Assembly: GCF_000187465.1 (NCBI RefSeq)
Contig: NZ_GL732439.1
Location: forward strand, 1-48,743
DNA from: Streptococcus infantis ATCC 700779
Lineage (GTDB): Bacteria > Bacillota > Bacilli > Lactobacillales > Streptococcaceae
Direction of reading: 5' to 3'
DNA length: 48,743 bases
The translations under genes were made by a program, and so were the position numbers. Below are positions 1 through 7,854 of the stretch, piece after piece; within the stretch, counting starts at the first letter, position 1, and each line of letters opens with the position of its first letter. The notes beneath the pieces were generated by a model. That model had not been told where the DNA came from. It saw only the letters and a list, made by a program, of their open reading frames with translations, and did no database searches.

Positions 1-124
1 TCAATACTTGAATTGAGGCAATTGCTTTTTTTTATATTTGATTTTTATCATTATTATCTGTAATTTCACATTGCGTTTTCTTAAATGTTTCGTTACCTTT
101 TCATGTTAAAACTAATAAATGTGT

Positions 125-156
125 AAAGAACTATCTTATTGATAGTTCTTTTTTTT
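125..156 (+). terminator. Intrinsic terminator of an upstream gene
   Basis: A perfect 11-bp stem (125-135 with 141-151) closes a 5-nt TTATT loop and runs into a T tract. It ends a transcript entering from the left edge. Because it sits just before the next gene, that gene needs a promoter in the 20 bases that follow. Confidence 0.85.
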
Positions 157-162
157 AAAATT

Positions 163-171
163 TGATATCCT
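163..171 (+). promoter_or_regulatory. Putative extended -10 promoter, possibly leaderless
   Basis: TGATATCCT fits an extended -10 (TGn plus TATCCT at 166-171), six bases before the ATG at 178. The terminator just upstream leaves no room for a conventional leader, and no Shine-Dalgarno is visible. I infer a leaderless or near-leaderless transcript; no good -35 is seen. Confidence 0.4.
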
Positions 172-177
172 AGACAT

Positions 178-1452
178 ATGAAAAGAATCAAAATTGATGT
201 TGTAGTAGTTCCTTTAAGTGGACATTTGTACCCAACAATGAATTTATTAATCCCCTTACTTAATTACCCTCGATATGATATTCGCTTGTTCACTGGTCCT
301 CAAAAAAAAGACGTTGCTGAGTCTGCAGGTTTTCATGTAGTTCCAATACTAGAAAATCACATTGAGGATTTTGAACGTGCAGCTAATAATGATCAGCAAT
401 TAGGGATATTATCAGCTTATCAACAACTTTCTTCTAGTATTGATTTAATTAATCTAGTTTCTGATCAATTATTGGAAGAGTGGCGAGAGAATCGCCCTGA
501 TATCGTTATTGCTGATTTTATAACCTTGTCTGGAGGTTTAGTAGCTAATCAACTTGAAATTCCTTGGATAACCACCATGGCTACACAATTTGTTTTAGAG
601 ACTACTGACGGCCCGCCTTGTCTAATTGGTGGGATGGGAAGTCCCAAGAATGGTTGGCAAGCTTCGGTCCAATTCCTAGGTAGAAAAGCAACTCGTTTAG
701 TGAAACGAATTGTATCTTTTCTGCTTCGTGATCGCTTAAAAAGATATAATTTTAAATTGTATAATCAACTAGGTCATGAGACCATTTATTCTCCATATTC
801 AATTCTTGGTATTGGTATGAAAGAAGTAGAATTAAAAAAGGGATTTCCAAAACACTACAAGTGGGTTGGTCCTTCTGGTGCTTCAGTTGAGGCAGGAGAG
901 GATTATCCTTTAGATTTGTCTCCTTTTATGGAGCGAAAGAAAGTTTTGATAACTTGTGGGACACAACTAGCTTGGGCAAAAGAAAATCTTATTTATCAAG
1001 CTACGCAACTTGCAAAAGCTCATCCTGATTGTCACTTTTTTTTAACTCGTGGTGTAGGTGGAGAGGCCTTCCAATGTGAAAATCTCATGGAGAACCTTTC
1101 CGTAGTTTCTTATCTACCTTATAAGGAGTACATTCCCCAGATGGATTATGTGATTCATCATGGGGGAGCTGGGATTTTTTATCAATGCATTATTTATGGT
1201 AAACCAGCTTTGATATTGCCTCATGATTATGATCAATTTGATTATGCCGTTCGTGGGGTTGAAGCCGGTGTTGCTTTCTCAGCTAAAAGAGATAATAGCA
1301 AGGCCATTGGACAAGCCTTTGAGGAGCTGTTAGCTAAAGAAAATTGGCCAGAATTAGAGACTTTGCGCCAAGCAGCACAGTCTTATCATCCGACGGAAAT
1401 CTTAGAGAGCGAAATCCATCGTCTGCTGACAAATAAGGAGAAGGAAAAATGA
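178..1452 (+). CDS. UDP-glycosyltransferase-like protein (GT1/MGT type)
   Basis: This 424-residue protein looks like a GT-B fold glycosyltransferase that moves a sugar from a nucleotide donor to a lipophilic or small-molecule acceptor. The N-terminus (VVVVPLSGHLYPTMN) is the usual first beta strand with a GH.xP motif. The C-terminal donor site HHGGAG (residues 327-332) is followed by a KPALILPHDYDQ segment, as in GT1/GT28 enzymes. The length is normal for the family and there is no signal peptide, so it acts in the cytoplasm. It is the first of five genes joined by overlaps; its stop overlaps the next start as ATGA. The neighbours (SDR, hydrolase, adenylating enzyme, condensing enzyme) suggest that it glycosylates the product they make. 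The acceptor is unknown. Confidence 0.8.
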   Translation: MKRIKIDVVVVPLSGHLYPTMNLLIPLLNYPRYDIRLFTGPQKKDVAESAGFHVVPILENHIEDFERAANNDQQLGILSAYQQLSSSIDLINLVSDQLLEEWRENRPDIVIADFITLSGGLVANQLEIPWITTMATQFVLETTDGPPCLIGGMGSPKNGWQASVQFLGRKATRLVKRIVSFLLRDRLKRYNFKLYNQLGHETIYSPYSILGIGMKEVELKKGFPKHYKWVGPSGASVEAGEDYPLDLSPFMERKKVLITCGTQLAWAKENLIYQATQLAKAHPDCHFFLTRGVGGEAFQCENLMENLSVVSYLPYKEYIPQMDYVIHHGGAGIFYQCIIYGKPALILPHDYDQFDYAVRGVEAGVAFSAKRDNSKAIGQAFEELLAKENWPELETLRQAAQSYHPTEILESEIHRLLTNKEKEK

Positions 1453-2429
1453 AAACAGTTTTAGTAACTGGAGCGACAGGTTTCTTGGGTAAATATGTTG
1501 TAGATGAATTAGTCCAGCATGGCTATCAGGTTCGAGCTTTTGGTAGAAACAGTAAGGTTGGTCGTTCTTTAGAGAATTCTTCGGTTAGTTTTTTTCAGGG
1601 TGATTTGACCAAAGCTGATGATGTGCTAGAGGCTTGCAAGGAGATGGATCTGGTCGTTCATGCGGGAGCCCTGTCAACAGTTTGGGGTCCTTGGGAAGAT
1701 TTTTATCAGGCTAATGTTTTAGGAACTAAATATGTTCTCGAGGCATGTCGCCAAACAGGTATTCAACGTTTAGTCTATGTATCCTCACCAAGCATCTATG
1801 CTGCTCCTAAGGATCAGTTGGCTATCAAAGAAACTGATGCTCCAGAGGAAAATAATCTCAATAACTATATCCGTAGCAAATTGGCTTCGGAGAAACTCTT
1901 TAAAGACTATCCAGATGTTCCGAGTATCATCTTGAGACCTCGGGGCCTGTTTGGGATTGGGGACACTAGCATCTTGCCACGGGTTATCAATCTGAGTCAA
2001 AAAATAGGAATTCCTTTGATTGGAGATGGGCGTCAGCTCATGGACATGACTTGTGTGGAAAATGTTGCTCTTGCAATCCGTTTGGCCATAGAAGCTCCAG
2101 AAGCTAAAGGGGAGGTTTATAACATTACTAATGGTGAACCGAGGGCTTTTAGAGATTTGCTAGAGGAAAGTTTGACAGGTCTGGATTATCCAATCAAATA
2201 TAGAAAAATTCCAGCATCTCTCTTATCAGGAATTGCAAGTAGTTTAGAATTTATATACAAGACCTTGAACCTTAAAGGGGAACCACCTCTAACTCGATAT
2301 ACCTATTATCTGCTTCGCTATAGTCAAACGCTGGATATTAGCAAGGCCGAGAGGGAATTGGGGTATCATCCGAAAATTAGTATTTCAGAAGGGATTGAAC
2401 AATATGTCCAAGATTATCGAAAGCATTGA
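1449..2429 (+). CDS. NAD(P)-dependent epimerase/dehydratase-type extended SDR
   Basis: This 326-residue extended short-chain dehydrogenase has an N-terminal Rossmann motif TGATGFLG (residues 7-14). The active site has YIRSK with Tyr140 and Lys144, and a VSSPSIY segment near residue 112 that supplies the catalytic serine. The family oxidises or reduces hydroxyl/keto groups or epimerises sugars. The overall look (VVHAGALSTVWGPW, LRPRGLFGIGD) is closest to 3-beta-hydroxysteroid-dehydrogenase/OleD-type enzymes that reduce beta-keto lipids; this is inference. AAGGAG lies at 1435-1440 ahead of the ATG. It overlaps the glycosyltransferase by 4 bases and the next gene by 26. A nucleotide-sugar epimerase role cannot be ruled out. 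Confidence 0.8.
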   Translation: MKTVLVTGATGFLGKYVVDELVQHGYQVRAFGRNSKVGRSLENSSVSFFQGDLTKADDVLEACKEMDLVVHAGALSTVWGPWEDFYQANVLGTKYVLEACRQTGIQRLVYVSSPSIYAAPKDQLAIKETDAPEENNLNNYIRSKLASEKLFKDYPDVPSIILRPRGLFGIGDTSILPRVINLSQKIGIPLIGDGRQLMDMTCVENVALAIRLAIEAPEAKGEVYNITNGEPRAFRDLLEESLTGLDYPIKYRKIPASLLSGIASSLEFIYKTLNLKGEPPLTRYTYYLLRYSQTLDISKAERELGYHPKISISEGIEQYVQDYRKH

Positions 2430-3219
2430 GTATTTCCCAGCCGGGTATTGTACTAGTTATGCAGGTTTGCTTTTTAAGGGTGTCAAGAATAGAAAGATGA
2501 CTTTCCCTGCAGGAGTGTTCCTTATCAAGCACAGGGATAAGGGCCATCTGCTCTATGATACTGGCTATCACTATGATATTAAGACGAAACTTCGTTATGC
2601 TTTTTACCGTTTGGGGACGCCAGTTCAAATGACGGAGGAAGATCAGGTTTTGCACTTGCTGAAAGCTAAAGGGATTAAGCCAGAAGAAATCAACTATGTC
2701 TTGTTGTCTCATCTACATCCAGATCATTTGGGAGGGGCTAGCTTCTTTCCGAATGCAAACTTTATCCTGGCCCAGGAAGTCTATGATGTTTACAAGAAAC
2801 CAAAACTAAAAGATTTAATTTTTAAAGAATTTTTGCCGAGTGACTTCGAGGAAAGATTGACAGTCATCAAGGCAAATCAGCAAAATGCTAACTTTAAGTA
2901 TCGCCCTACCTATGATTTGTTTGGAGATGGTAGTATCTTAGTTGCTTCTATTGATGGGCATGCTAAGGGCCAAGCCTGTCTCTTTATTCCAGACTATGAT
3001 CTCTTTATCGCAGCAGATCTTTGTTGGGGAATAGACCTCTTACCTTACACCAAACAGATGCATCTGATTCCTTCCTTGGTGCAGGACAACAAGGAAGCCT
3101 ATATCAAGGGAACAGAGCTCTTGGAAGAACTTTTAAAGGATGGCATAGAAGTACTAGTTAGCCATGACCCTGTAGAAAGGATTGAGCAGATTTTGTATGA
3201 AAAAAATAACCTTTCTTAA
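2404..3219 (+). CDS. Metallo-beta-lactamase-fold hydrolase (AHL-lactonase-like)
   Basis: This 271-residue MBL-fold protein has the full binuclear metal site: HLHPDH (His103, His105, Asp107, His108), His186, Asp205 and His254. The pattern is that of lactonases and thioesterases with a GHAxGQ segment, so hydrolysis of a lactone or thioester bond is likely. The substrate is unknown. I start it at ATG 2404 because AGAAGGGA sits about ten bases upstream; a TTG at 2395 is too close to that site. It lies inside an operon with a KAS III-like enzyme and an adenylating enzyme, so release or editing of an acyl intermediate is a reasonable guess. No signal peptide is present. Confidence 0.78.
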   Translation: MSKIIESIEYFPAGYCTSYAGLLFKGVKNRKMTFPAGVFLIKHRDKGHLLYDTGYHYDIKTKLRYAFYRLGTPVQMTEEDQVLHLLKAKGIKPEEINYVLLSHLHPDHLGGASFFPNANFILAQEVYDVYKKPKLKDLIFKEFLPSDFEERLTVIKANQQNANFKYRPTYDLFGDGSILVASIDGHAKGQACLFIPDYDLFIAADLCWGIDLLPYTKQMHLIPSLVQDNKEAYIKGTELLEELLKDGIEVLVSHDPVERIEQILYEKNNLS

Positions 3220-4459
3220 AACTTTTATCCAAACTCGCTGGCTTCATAACTTTAAGTCTCGAGAAGCTTTAGAAAACTATCAGAAAAAGCAACTGGCTGC
3301 CTATATGGACTTTCTCAAACGTGAGTCACCTTATTTTAAAAATGGTGTACCTAGTGAATTTGATCATATGGATAAGGCTTTTATGATGAGTCATTTCAAT
3401 GAGCTTAATACTCAAGGTGTGGATCGAGACGAGGCCTTGGCTTTGGCTATCGAAAGTGAAAAGACCAGGAATTTTACAGAGCTCAAGGGAGAAATAGCTG
3501 TTGGGTTGTCTTCTGGAACATCTGGACACCGGGGCCTTTTTATCACAACTGAAAAAGAGAGAAGTATGTGGGCAGCAGCTATCTTGGCAAAGATGTTGCC
3601 CAAGGGCCAACTTTTTGGGCACCGCATAGCCTTTTTCCTCAGAGCGGATAATGAACTTTATCAGACCATCAATACGGCACTTATTCATTTAGAGTACTTT
3701 GATATTTTCAAGAATACAGATGAGCATATCGAGCGTCTCAATAGTTATCAACCGACTATTGTAGTGGCACCTGCTTCTATGTTGATTGAATTGAGCAAGC
3801 GTCTAAAAGATGGGGAGTTAGTCATTCACCCACAAAAAATCGTTTCGGTGGCTGAAATCTTGGAAGATAGTGATAAAGAGCGAATTTCGAACGCTTTTGA
3901 GTTGCCGATTATTGACCAAGTCTACCAGGCAACCGAAGGTTTCCTAGCCTGTACTTGCTCTGCTGGGAATCTTCATCTCAATGAAGACATCATTTTTGTG
4001 GAAAAACACTACTTGGATGACCGACGTTTTTATCCAGTCATTACTGATTTTAAGCGGAGCAGTCAGCCTGTTTATCGCTACCAGCTCAACGATATCTTGG
4101 TTGAGAATCCTGAACCTTGTCCATGTGGATCTCATTACACAAGGATTGACAAGGTCGAAGGGCGTTCTGACGACATCTTCTATTTTGATGGACGAGATGG
4201 AGGTCAGGTAACGATTTATCCTGACTTTATCAGACGTTGCATTCTCTTTGTGGAGAATGTTGGAGATTACCAAGTCAAACAACATTCTGAGAAGCTAGTG
4301 GAAGTTTGTCTGAGTCGAAGAGATGAGCAAGTAGAAATAGCGATTACAGAGCAGTTTCGACTTTTGGCGCAACAAAAAGAGTTTAAAGAACCTGAAATAC
4401 AATTTTCAGATTATCATTGGGATACAAGTCGTAAGCTCAAACGTATCCAACGTTTATGA
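3197..4459 (+). CDS. Adenylate-forming enzyme, PaaK/CapK/F390-synthetase-like
   Basis: The 420-residue product belongs to the phenylacetate-CoA ligase/F390 synthetase-like branch of adenylating enzymes, which activate a carboxylate with ATP. The phosphate-binding loop is SSGTSG (residues 105-110). A second core motif YQATEG has Thr246-Glu247-Gly248. Two CxC pairs (Cys252/Cys254 and Cys308/Cys310, the latter in PCPCG) may bind a metal. The C-terminus WDTSRKLKR may carry the mobile lysine. The start is uncertain: ATG 3197 gives a typical N-terminus, while TTG 3182 abuts the AGAAAGGA sequence. The gene overlaps the hydrolase gene and ends 14 bases before the ATG of the KAS III-like gene. It probably supplies the activated acid for that enzyme. 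Confidence 0.75.
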   Translation: MKKITFLKTFIQTRWLHNFKSREALENYQKKQLAAYMDFLKRESPYFKNGVPSEFDHMDKAFMMSHFNELNTQGVDRDEALALAIESEKTRNFTELKGEIAVGLSSGTSGHRGLFITTEKERSMWAAAILAKMLPKGQLFGHRIAFFLRADNELYQTINTALIHLEYFDIFKNTDEHIERLNSYQPTIVVAPASMLIELSKRLKDGELVIHPQKIVSVAEILEDSDKERISNAFELPIIDQVYQATEGFLACTCSAGNLHLNEDIIFVEKHYLDDRRFYPVITDFKRSSQPVYRYQLNDILVENPEPCPCGSHYTRIDKVEGRSDDIFYFDGRDGGQVTIYPDFIRRCILFVENVGDYQVKQHSEKLVEVCLSRRDEQVEIAITEQFRLLAQQKEFKEPEIQFSDYHWDTSRKLKRIQRL

Positions 4460-4473
4460 AAGGACAAAAAATT

Positions 4474-5418
4474 ATGACAGAAGTAAAAAGACATGTAGAA
4501 ATTGCAGGTTATGGAGTCTGCCTTCCAAAAAATACAGTGCAATTTAAAGACCAGACCCGTCATCGTGTGGTTGAAAATGAAGAAACGCAACTAGATTTGG
4601 CAGAAGCAGCTATCCAAGCTGCACTTGAAAATGCAAATTTGAGTATGAAAGACATTGATTGCCTGGTATCAGCTAGTGCGGTTGGTGTTCAGCCGATTCC
4701 TTGTACGGCAGCTTTGATCCATGAACGTGTGGCAAAAGGGCTCTCTATCCCGGCTATGGATATTAATACGACTTGTACAAGTTTTATCTCTGCTTTATCA
4801 ACCATGTCACATTTGATTGAAGCTGGGGAATACTGTCGTGTTTTGATTGTATCCAGTGAAGTTGGTAGCTTGGGTCTCAATCCAAAGCAAAAAGAAAGTT
4901 ATGAACTCTTTAGTGATGGAGCGGTTGCCTTTATTTTCCAATCAAGTGATAAGGATAAGGGAGTTATCGCTAGTCTTCAACGTACTTGGTCAGAGGGGGC
5001 TCACGATACAGAGATTCGTGGAGGCTTAACTTCTTATCAGCCAAAAGAGTACTCTGAAGAGACCAAGACAAATTTTATGTTTGATATGAAAGGCAAGAAA
5101 ATTCTCTTGCTTTCTGCTCGTGTCATTCCAGAAATGTTCCAAGAATTCCAAGAGAAATCAGGTATTTCTAAAGATGCTGTAGACTATATTATTCCCCACC
5201 AAGCCAGTCGCGCTCTTCCTTTGGTCATGGGAAAACTGGGTGTAGACGAAGACAAGTACCTTAATCTCGTTACGGATTATGGAAATATGGTCTCCGTTGC
5301 TGTACCTTTTGGTTTGGCTTATGCACTCGATCACGGATATGTGAAGGAAGGAGATACCATCTTCTTAATGGGAACTGCAGCTGGCATGACGGTCAATATG
5401 TTGGCTTTGAAATTGTAA
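4474..5418 (+). CDS. KAS III-like (FabH-family) condensing enzyme
   Basis: This 314-residue thiolase-fold protein resembles 3-oxoacyl-ACP synthase III. The catalytic triad is complete: Cys101 in DINTTCTSF, His242 in IPHQAS and Asn271 in DYGNMVS. The asparagine motif differs from the NTSAAS of housekeeping FabH, which fits a specialised OleA/DarB-like condensing enzyme rather than primary fatty acid synthesis. I choose ATG 4474, with AAAGGA at 4461-4466 nine bases ahead. An ATG at 4456 that overlaps the previous stop is also in frame and would add six residues. It is the last gene of the operon and a terminator follows at once. The presumed reaction is condensation of an activated acyl group with a malonyl- or acyl-thioester. 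Confidence 0.82.
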   Translation: MTEVKRHVEIAGYGVCLPKNTVQFKDQTRHRVVENEETQLDLAEAAIQAALENANLSMKDIDCLVSASAVGVQPIPCTAALIHERVAKGLSIPAMDINTTCTSFISALSTMSHLIEAGEYCRVLIVSSEVGSLGLNPKQKESYELFSDGAVAFIFQSSDKDKGVIASLQRTWSEGAHDTEIRGGLTSYQPKEYSEETKTNFMFDMKGKKILLLSARVIPEMFQEFQEKSGISKDAVDYIIPHQASRALPLVMGKLGVDEDKYLNLVTDYGNMVSVAVPFGLAYALDHGYVKEGDTIFLMGTAAGMTVNMLALKL

Positions 5419-5424
5419 AATAAT

Positions 5425-5453
5425 AGCAGGCACATATAAGTGGCCTGCTTTTT
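5425..5453 (+). terminator. Terminator of the five-gene operon
   Basis: AGCAGGC at 5425-5431 pairs with GCCTGCT at 5443-5449 across an 11-nt loop and runs into a short T tract. It lies just after the KAS III-like stop codon. Confidence 0.75.
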
Positions 5454-5497
5454 AAATTAATTTTAAACATAGAACTATCGGCCTATACAGAAAAAGC

Positions 5498-5526
5498 TTG
5501 ATAACTTTTACGAAACTAAGTATACT
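5498..5526 (+). promoter_or_regulatory. Promoter of cls
   Basis: TTGATA (5498-5503) and TATACT (5521-5526) are separated by 17 bases, a good sigma-70-type promoter. It lies in the gap between the operon terminator and cls. Confidence 0.7.
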
Positions 5527-5573
5527 AGAAGGTAACAAACGTTTTCAGACAGTATATTAGGGAGTATACTTAG
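5516..5573 (+). promoter_or_regulatory. Perfect 11-bp inverted repeat at the cls promoter
   Basis: CTAAGTATACT (5516-5526) includes the -10 box and is repeated in inverted form as AGTATACTTAG (5563-5573), 36 bases downstream and just before the ribosome binding site. This could be a split operator, or the two arms could form a hairpin in the mRNA. No known regulator is assigned. Confidence 0.45.
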
Positions 5574-5589
5574 AAATTGAGAGGGAGAT

Positions 5590-7122
5590 ATGGGAATCAG
5601 AAAATTTCGCTTATTAATGTCCAAGTATGGCTTTAGCATTGCGATTATCCTGATAGAATTATTTCTTGTTTTCGGAATTATTCTTTACATGAGCCAGATT
5701 GCTCCGATTATTTGGGTGACTCTTGTATTTTTGATTAGCGTAGCAACCGTTATAGCGATTGTCAATCGTTCGATGTCACCTGAAAGCAAAGTGACTTGGT
5801 TGATTGTGACCTTTGTACCGGTGTTTGGTCCACTGCTTTATCTCATGTTCGGTGAGAGAAGACTATCAAAAAAAGAACTGAAACAACTCCAGGAATTGAA
5901 TTCTATTGCATTTCATGAGAATAATGGGCGCCAATTCCATTTGCAACTACAGGAGACAGACAAACCAGCTTACGGAATTATCAATGCCTTGCTACATATG
6001 GATAGTAATGCAGAAGTCTATGACCAGACAGATTCACAATTTTTCGCAAGTGGTGAGGAAATGTGGAAACAGATGCTGGAGGATCTTAAAAGAGCAGAAA
6101 AGTTTATTTTTCTTGAATACTACATTGTCGACGAAGGTTTGATGTGGGATAGCATACTCAAAATTCTGGAAGAAAAGGCAGCTCAGGGAGTCGAGGTCAA
6201 GATGCTCTATGACGACATCGGTTGTATGGTGACTTTGCCTGGGGATTATACTGTTCATTTGCGTTCTAAAGGGATTGATGCTCATAAATTTAATAAGGTG
6301 ATTCCTCGTATGACAGTGGCTTATAATAACCGTGACCACCGGAAAATATTAGTGATTGATGGACAAATTTCCTATACTGGAGGAATTAATCTTGCAGACG
6401 AATATATCAATCATATTGAACGTTTTGGACACTGGAAAGATAGTGGGATTCGGATTGATGGTCCGGCGACTCAAGCATTTACCAGACTATTTCTCATGAA
6501 CTGGTACATCAACCGTGGGGAAATCAGTGACTTTGATCAGTATCATTTGGAAAATCAGACACGATTTGGTAGCGGTCTTTGTATCCCATACGGCAGTGGA
6601 CCTAAGCCAATCTATAAAACGAAGGTAGGGAAGATTGTTTATCAAAATCTGATTAACCAAGCAGAAGATTTTGTCTATATCACAACGCCTTATCTCATTA
6701 TCGATTATGATTTGACAGAGGATATAAAAAATGCGGCGATGCGAGGCGTAGATGTGAGGATAGTCACACCCCATATACCGGATAAAAAACTCATTCAACT
6801 TGTAACACGGGGAGCTTATCCAGATCTTTTATCTGCGGGTGTTCGCATTTTTGAATACACACCTGGTTTTATCCATAGTAAGCAAATGATTGTTGATGAT
6901 CGATTCGCGGCTGTCGGCACTATTAACTTGGATTATCGTAGCTTGGTTCATCACTATGAAAATGCAGTACTACTCTACAAAACAGAGTCAATAGCGGATA
7001 TTCGCAAAGATTTTGAAGGAATTTTTGAACAATCTCAAGAGATCTTCTCGGATACCATAAATCCTACATGGTATCAAATGATGATTAAAGAAGTAACACA
7101 GTTATTTGCACCTATGCTTTAA
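5590..7122 (+). CDS. cls: Cardiolipin synthase
   Basis: This 510-residue membrane enzyme condenses two phosphatidylglycerol molecules into cardiolipin. Two hydrophobic helices lie in residues 12-60, followed by the PLDc_N segment (VPVFGPLLYLMFGERR). Two phospholipase-D HKD motifs are intact: His250-x-Lys252-x4-Asp257 and His429-x-Lys431-x4-Asp436. The length is normal for the bacterial ClsA type. A GAGGGAGA ribosome binding site precedes ATG 5590. It is transcribed alone from its own promoter, which carries an inverted repeat that may mean regulation. A hairpin ends the unit downstream. Confidence 0.93.
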   Translation: MGIRKFRLLMSKYGFSIAIILIELFLVFGIILYMSQIAPIIWVTLVFLISVATVIAIVNRSMSPESKVTWLIVTFVPVFGPLLYLMFGERRLSKKELKQLQELNSIAFHENNGRQFHLQLQETDKPAYGIINALLHMDSNAEVYDQTDSQFFASGEEMWKQMLEDLKRAEKFIFLEYYIVDEGLMWDSILKILEEKAAQGVEVKMLYDDIGCMVTLPGDYTVHLRSKGIDAHKFNKVIPRMTVAYNNRDHRKILVIDGQISYTGGINLADEYINHIERFGHWKDSGIRIDGPATQAFTRLFLMNWYINRGEISDFDQYHLENQTRFGSGLCIPYGSGPKPIYKTKVGKIVYQNLINQAEDFVYITTPYLIIDYDLTEDIKNAAMRGVDVRIVTPHIPDKKLIQLVTRGAYPDLLSAGVRIFEYTPGFIHSKQMIVDDRFAAVGTINLDYRSLVHHYENAVLLYKTESIADIRKDFEGIFEQSQEIFSDTINPTWYQMMIKEVTQLFAPML

Positions 7123-7155
7123 TTGAAAGAATTAACTGAGAATAGATGATTAGAG

Positions 7156-7194
7156 GAGAGGTTGGGACAAAAGTCCTAGCCTCTCAATTTTCTT
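7156..7194 (+). terminator. Terminator of cls (left hairpin of the repeat)
   Basis: GAGAGG-TT-GGGAC, an AAAA loop, then GTCC and CCTCTC (7156-7185), followed by a T-rich stretch. It can end the cls transcript and is also the left arm of the intergenic repeat. Confidence 0.65.
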
Positions 7195-7337
7195 TGGATT
7201 GTCGAGCAAGACGCAGTGGTTGAGTGGGCTCTACTACGCTGATTTCATCAGCTTTTACAGCCCTACTCAACTGTGCGGAGGTGGGACGATGAAATCGAAT
7301 TCTAACGAATTACCGATTTCTGTCCCATTCTCTTTTC
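7156..7337 (+). repeat. Three-hairpin intergenic repeat (MITE-like)
   Basis: About 180 bases fold into three successive hairpins: 7156-7185 (GAGAGG...CCTCTC), about 7219-7272 (GGTTGAGTGGGCT against AGCCCTACTCAAC, with GCTGAT/ATCAGC inside) and 7281-7327 (GTGGGAC...GTCCCA with GAAATCG/CGATTTC inside). The ends are imperfect inverted repeats (GAGGTTGGGACAAAA against GAGAATGGGACAGAA). This looks like one copy of a dispersed element of mitis-group intergenic regions. I see no second copy here, so the dispersal is from memory of similar sequence and not shown. Confidence 0.55.
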
Positions 7338-7351
7338 TGTAAGCAGTTTCC

Positions 7352-7380
7352 TTGACATCTTATTTATTTTTCGTTATCAT
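7352..7380 (+). promoter_or_regulatory. Promoter of the thiamine-precursor transport operon
   Basis: TTGACA (7352-7357) and TATCAT (7375-7380) have a 17-base spacer. The transcript would start just ahead of the riboswitch. Confidence 0.8.
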
Positions 7381-7392
7381 ATGTCCATATAA

Positions 7393-7478
<86 letters not shown>

Positions 7479-7493
7479 TTGGCCTAATATTGC

Positions 7494-7529
7494 ACCTTTT
7501 TCATATATGGAAGAGGTTTTTCTTTTTTT
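7494..7529 (+). terminator. Expression-platform terminator of the TPP riboswitch
   Basis: ACCTTTTTC (7494-7502) pairs over nine positions, two of them G-U, with GGAAGAGGT (7509-7517) around an ATATAT loop, followed by a T tract. An overlapping 10-bp repeat (7516-7525 with 7532-7541) lies just beyond and could be the competing structure. This suggests control by transcription termination; the competing fold is inferred. Confidence 0.65.
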
Positions 7530-7563
7530 ACAAAGAAAAACTGTAACTTAGAAGGAGGTTTGA

Positions 7564-7854
7564 ATGAAAGCAAGCATTGCTTTACAAGTCCTGCCCCTGT
7601 CACGAGGGATTGATCGCATAGCTGTAATTGATAAGGTCATTGACTATCTGCAAGCTCAAGAAGTGACCATGGTGGTGACACCCTTTGAAACAGTTTTGGA
7701 GGGAGAATTTGATGAGCTTATGCGCATTCTCAAAGAAGCGTTAGAAGTGGCAGGTCAAGGGGCAGACAATGTTTTTGCCAATGTGAAAATAAATATAGGA
7801 GAGATTTTAAGCATCGATGAGAAACTTGAAAAGTATAATGAGACGGCATATTAG
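7564..7854 (+). CDS. Thiamine-binding protein, YkoF/MTH1187 family
   Basis: This 96-residue cytoplasmic protein matches the small MTH1187/YkoF-like family (ALQVLPLSRG...ETVLEGEFDELMRIL), known to bind thiamine or related pyrimidines as an oligomer. It follows the TPP riboswitch and starts behind a perfect AAGGAGG (7552-7558). Its 3' end overlaps the permease gene by 38 bases, so translation is probably coupled. It may pass precursor to salvage enzymes or sense it. The exact ligand is not known. Confidence 0.82.
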   Translation: MKASIALQVLPLSRGIDRIAVIDKVIDYLQAQEVTMVVTPFETVLEGEFDELMRILKEALEVAGQGADNVFANVKINIGEILSIDEKLEKYNETAY

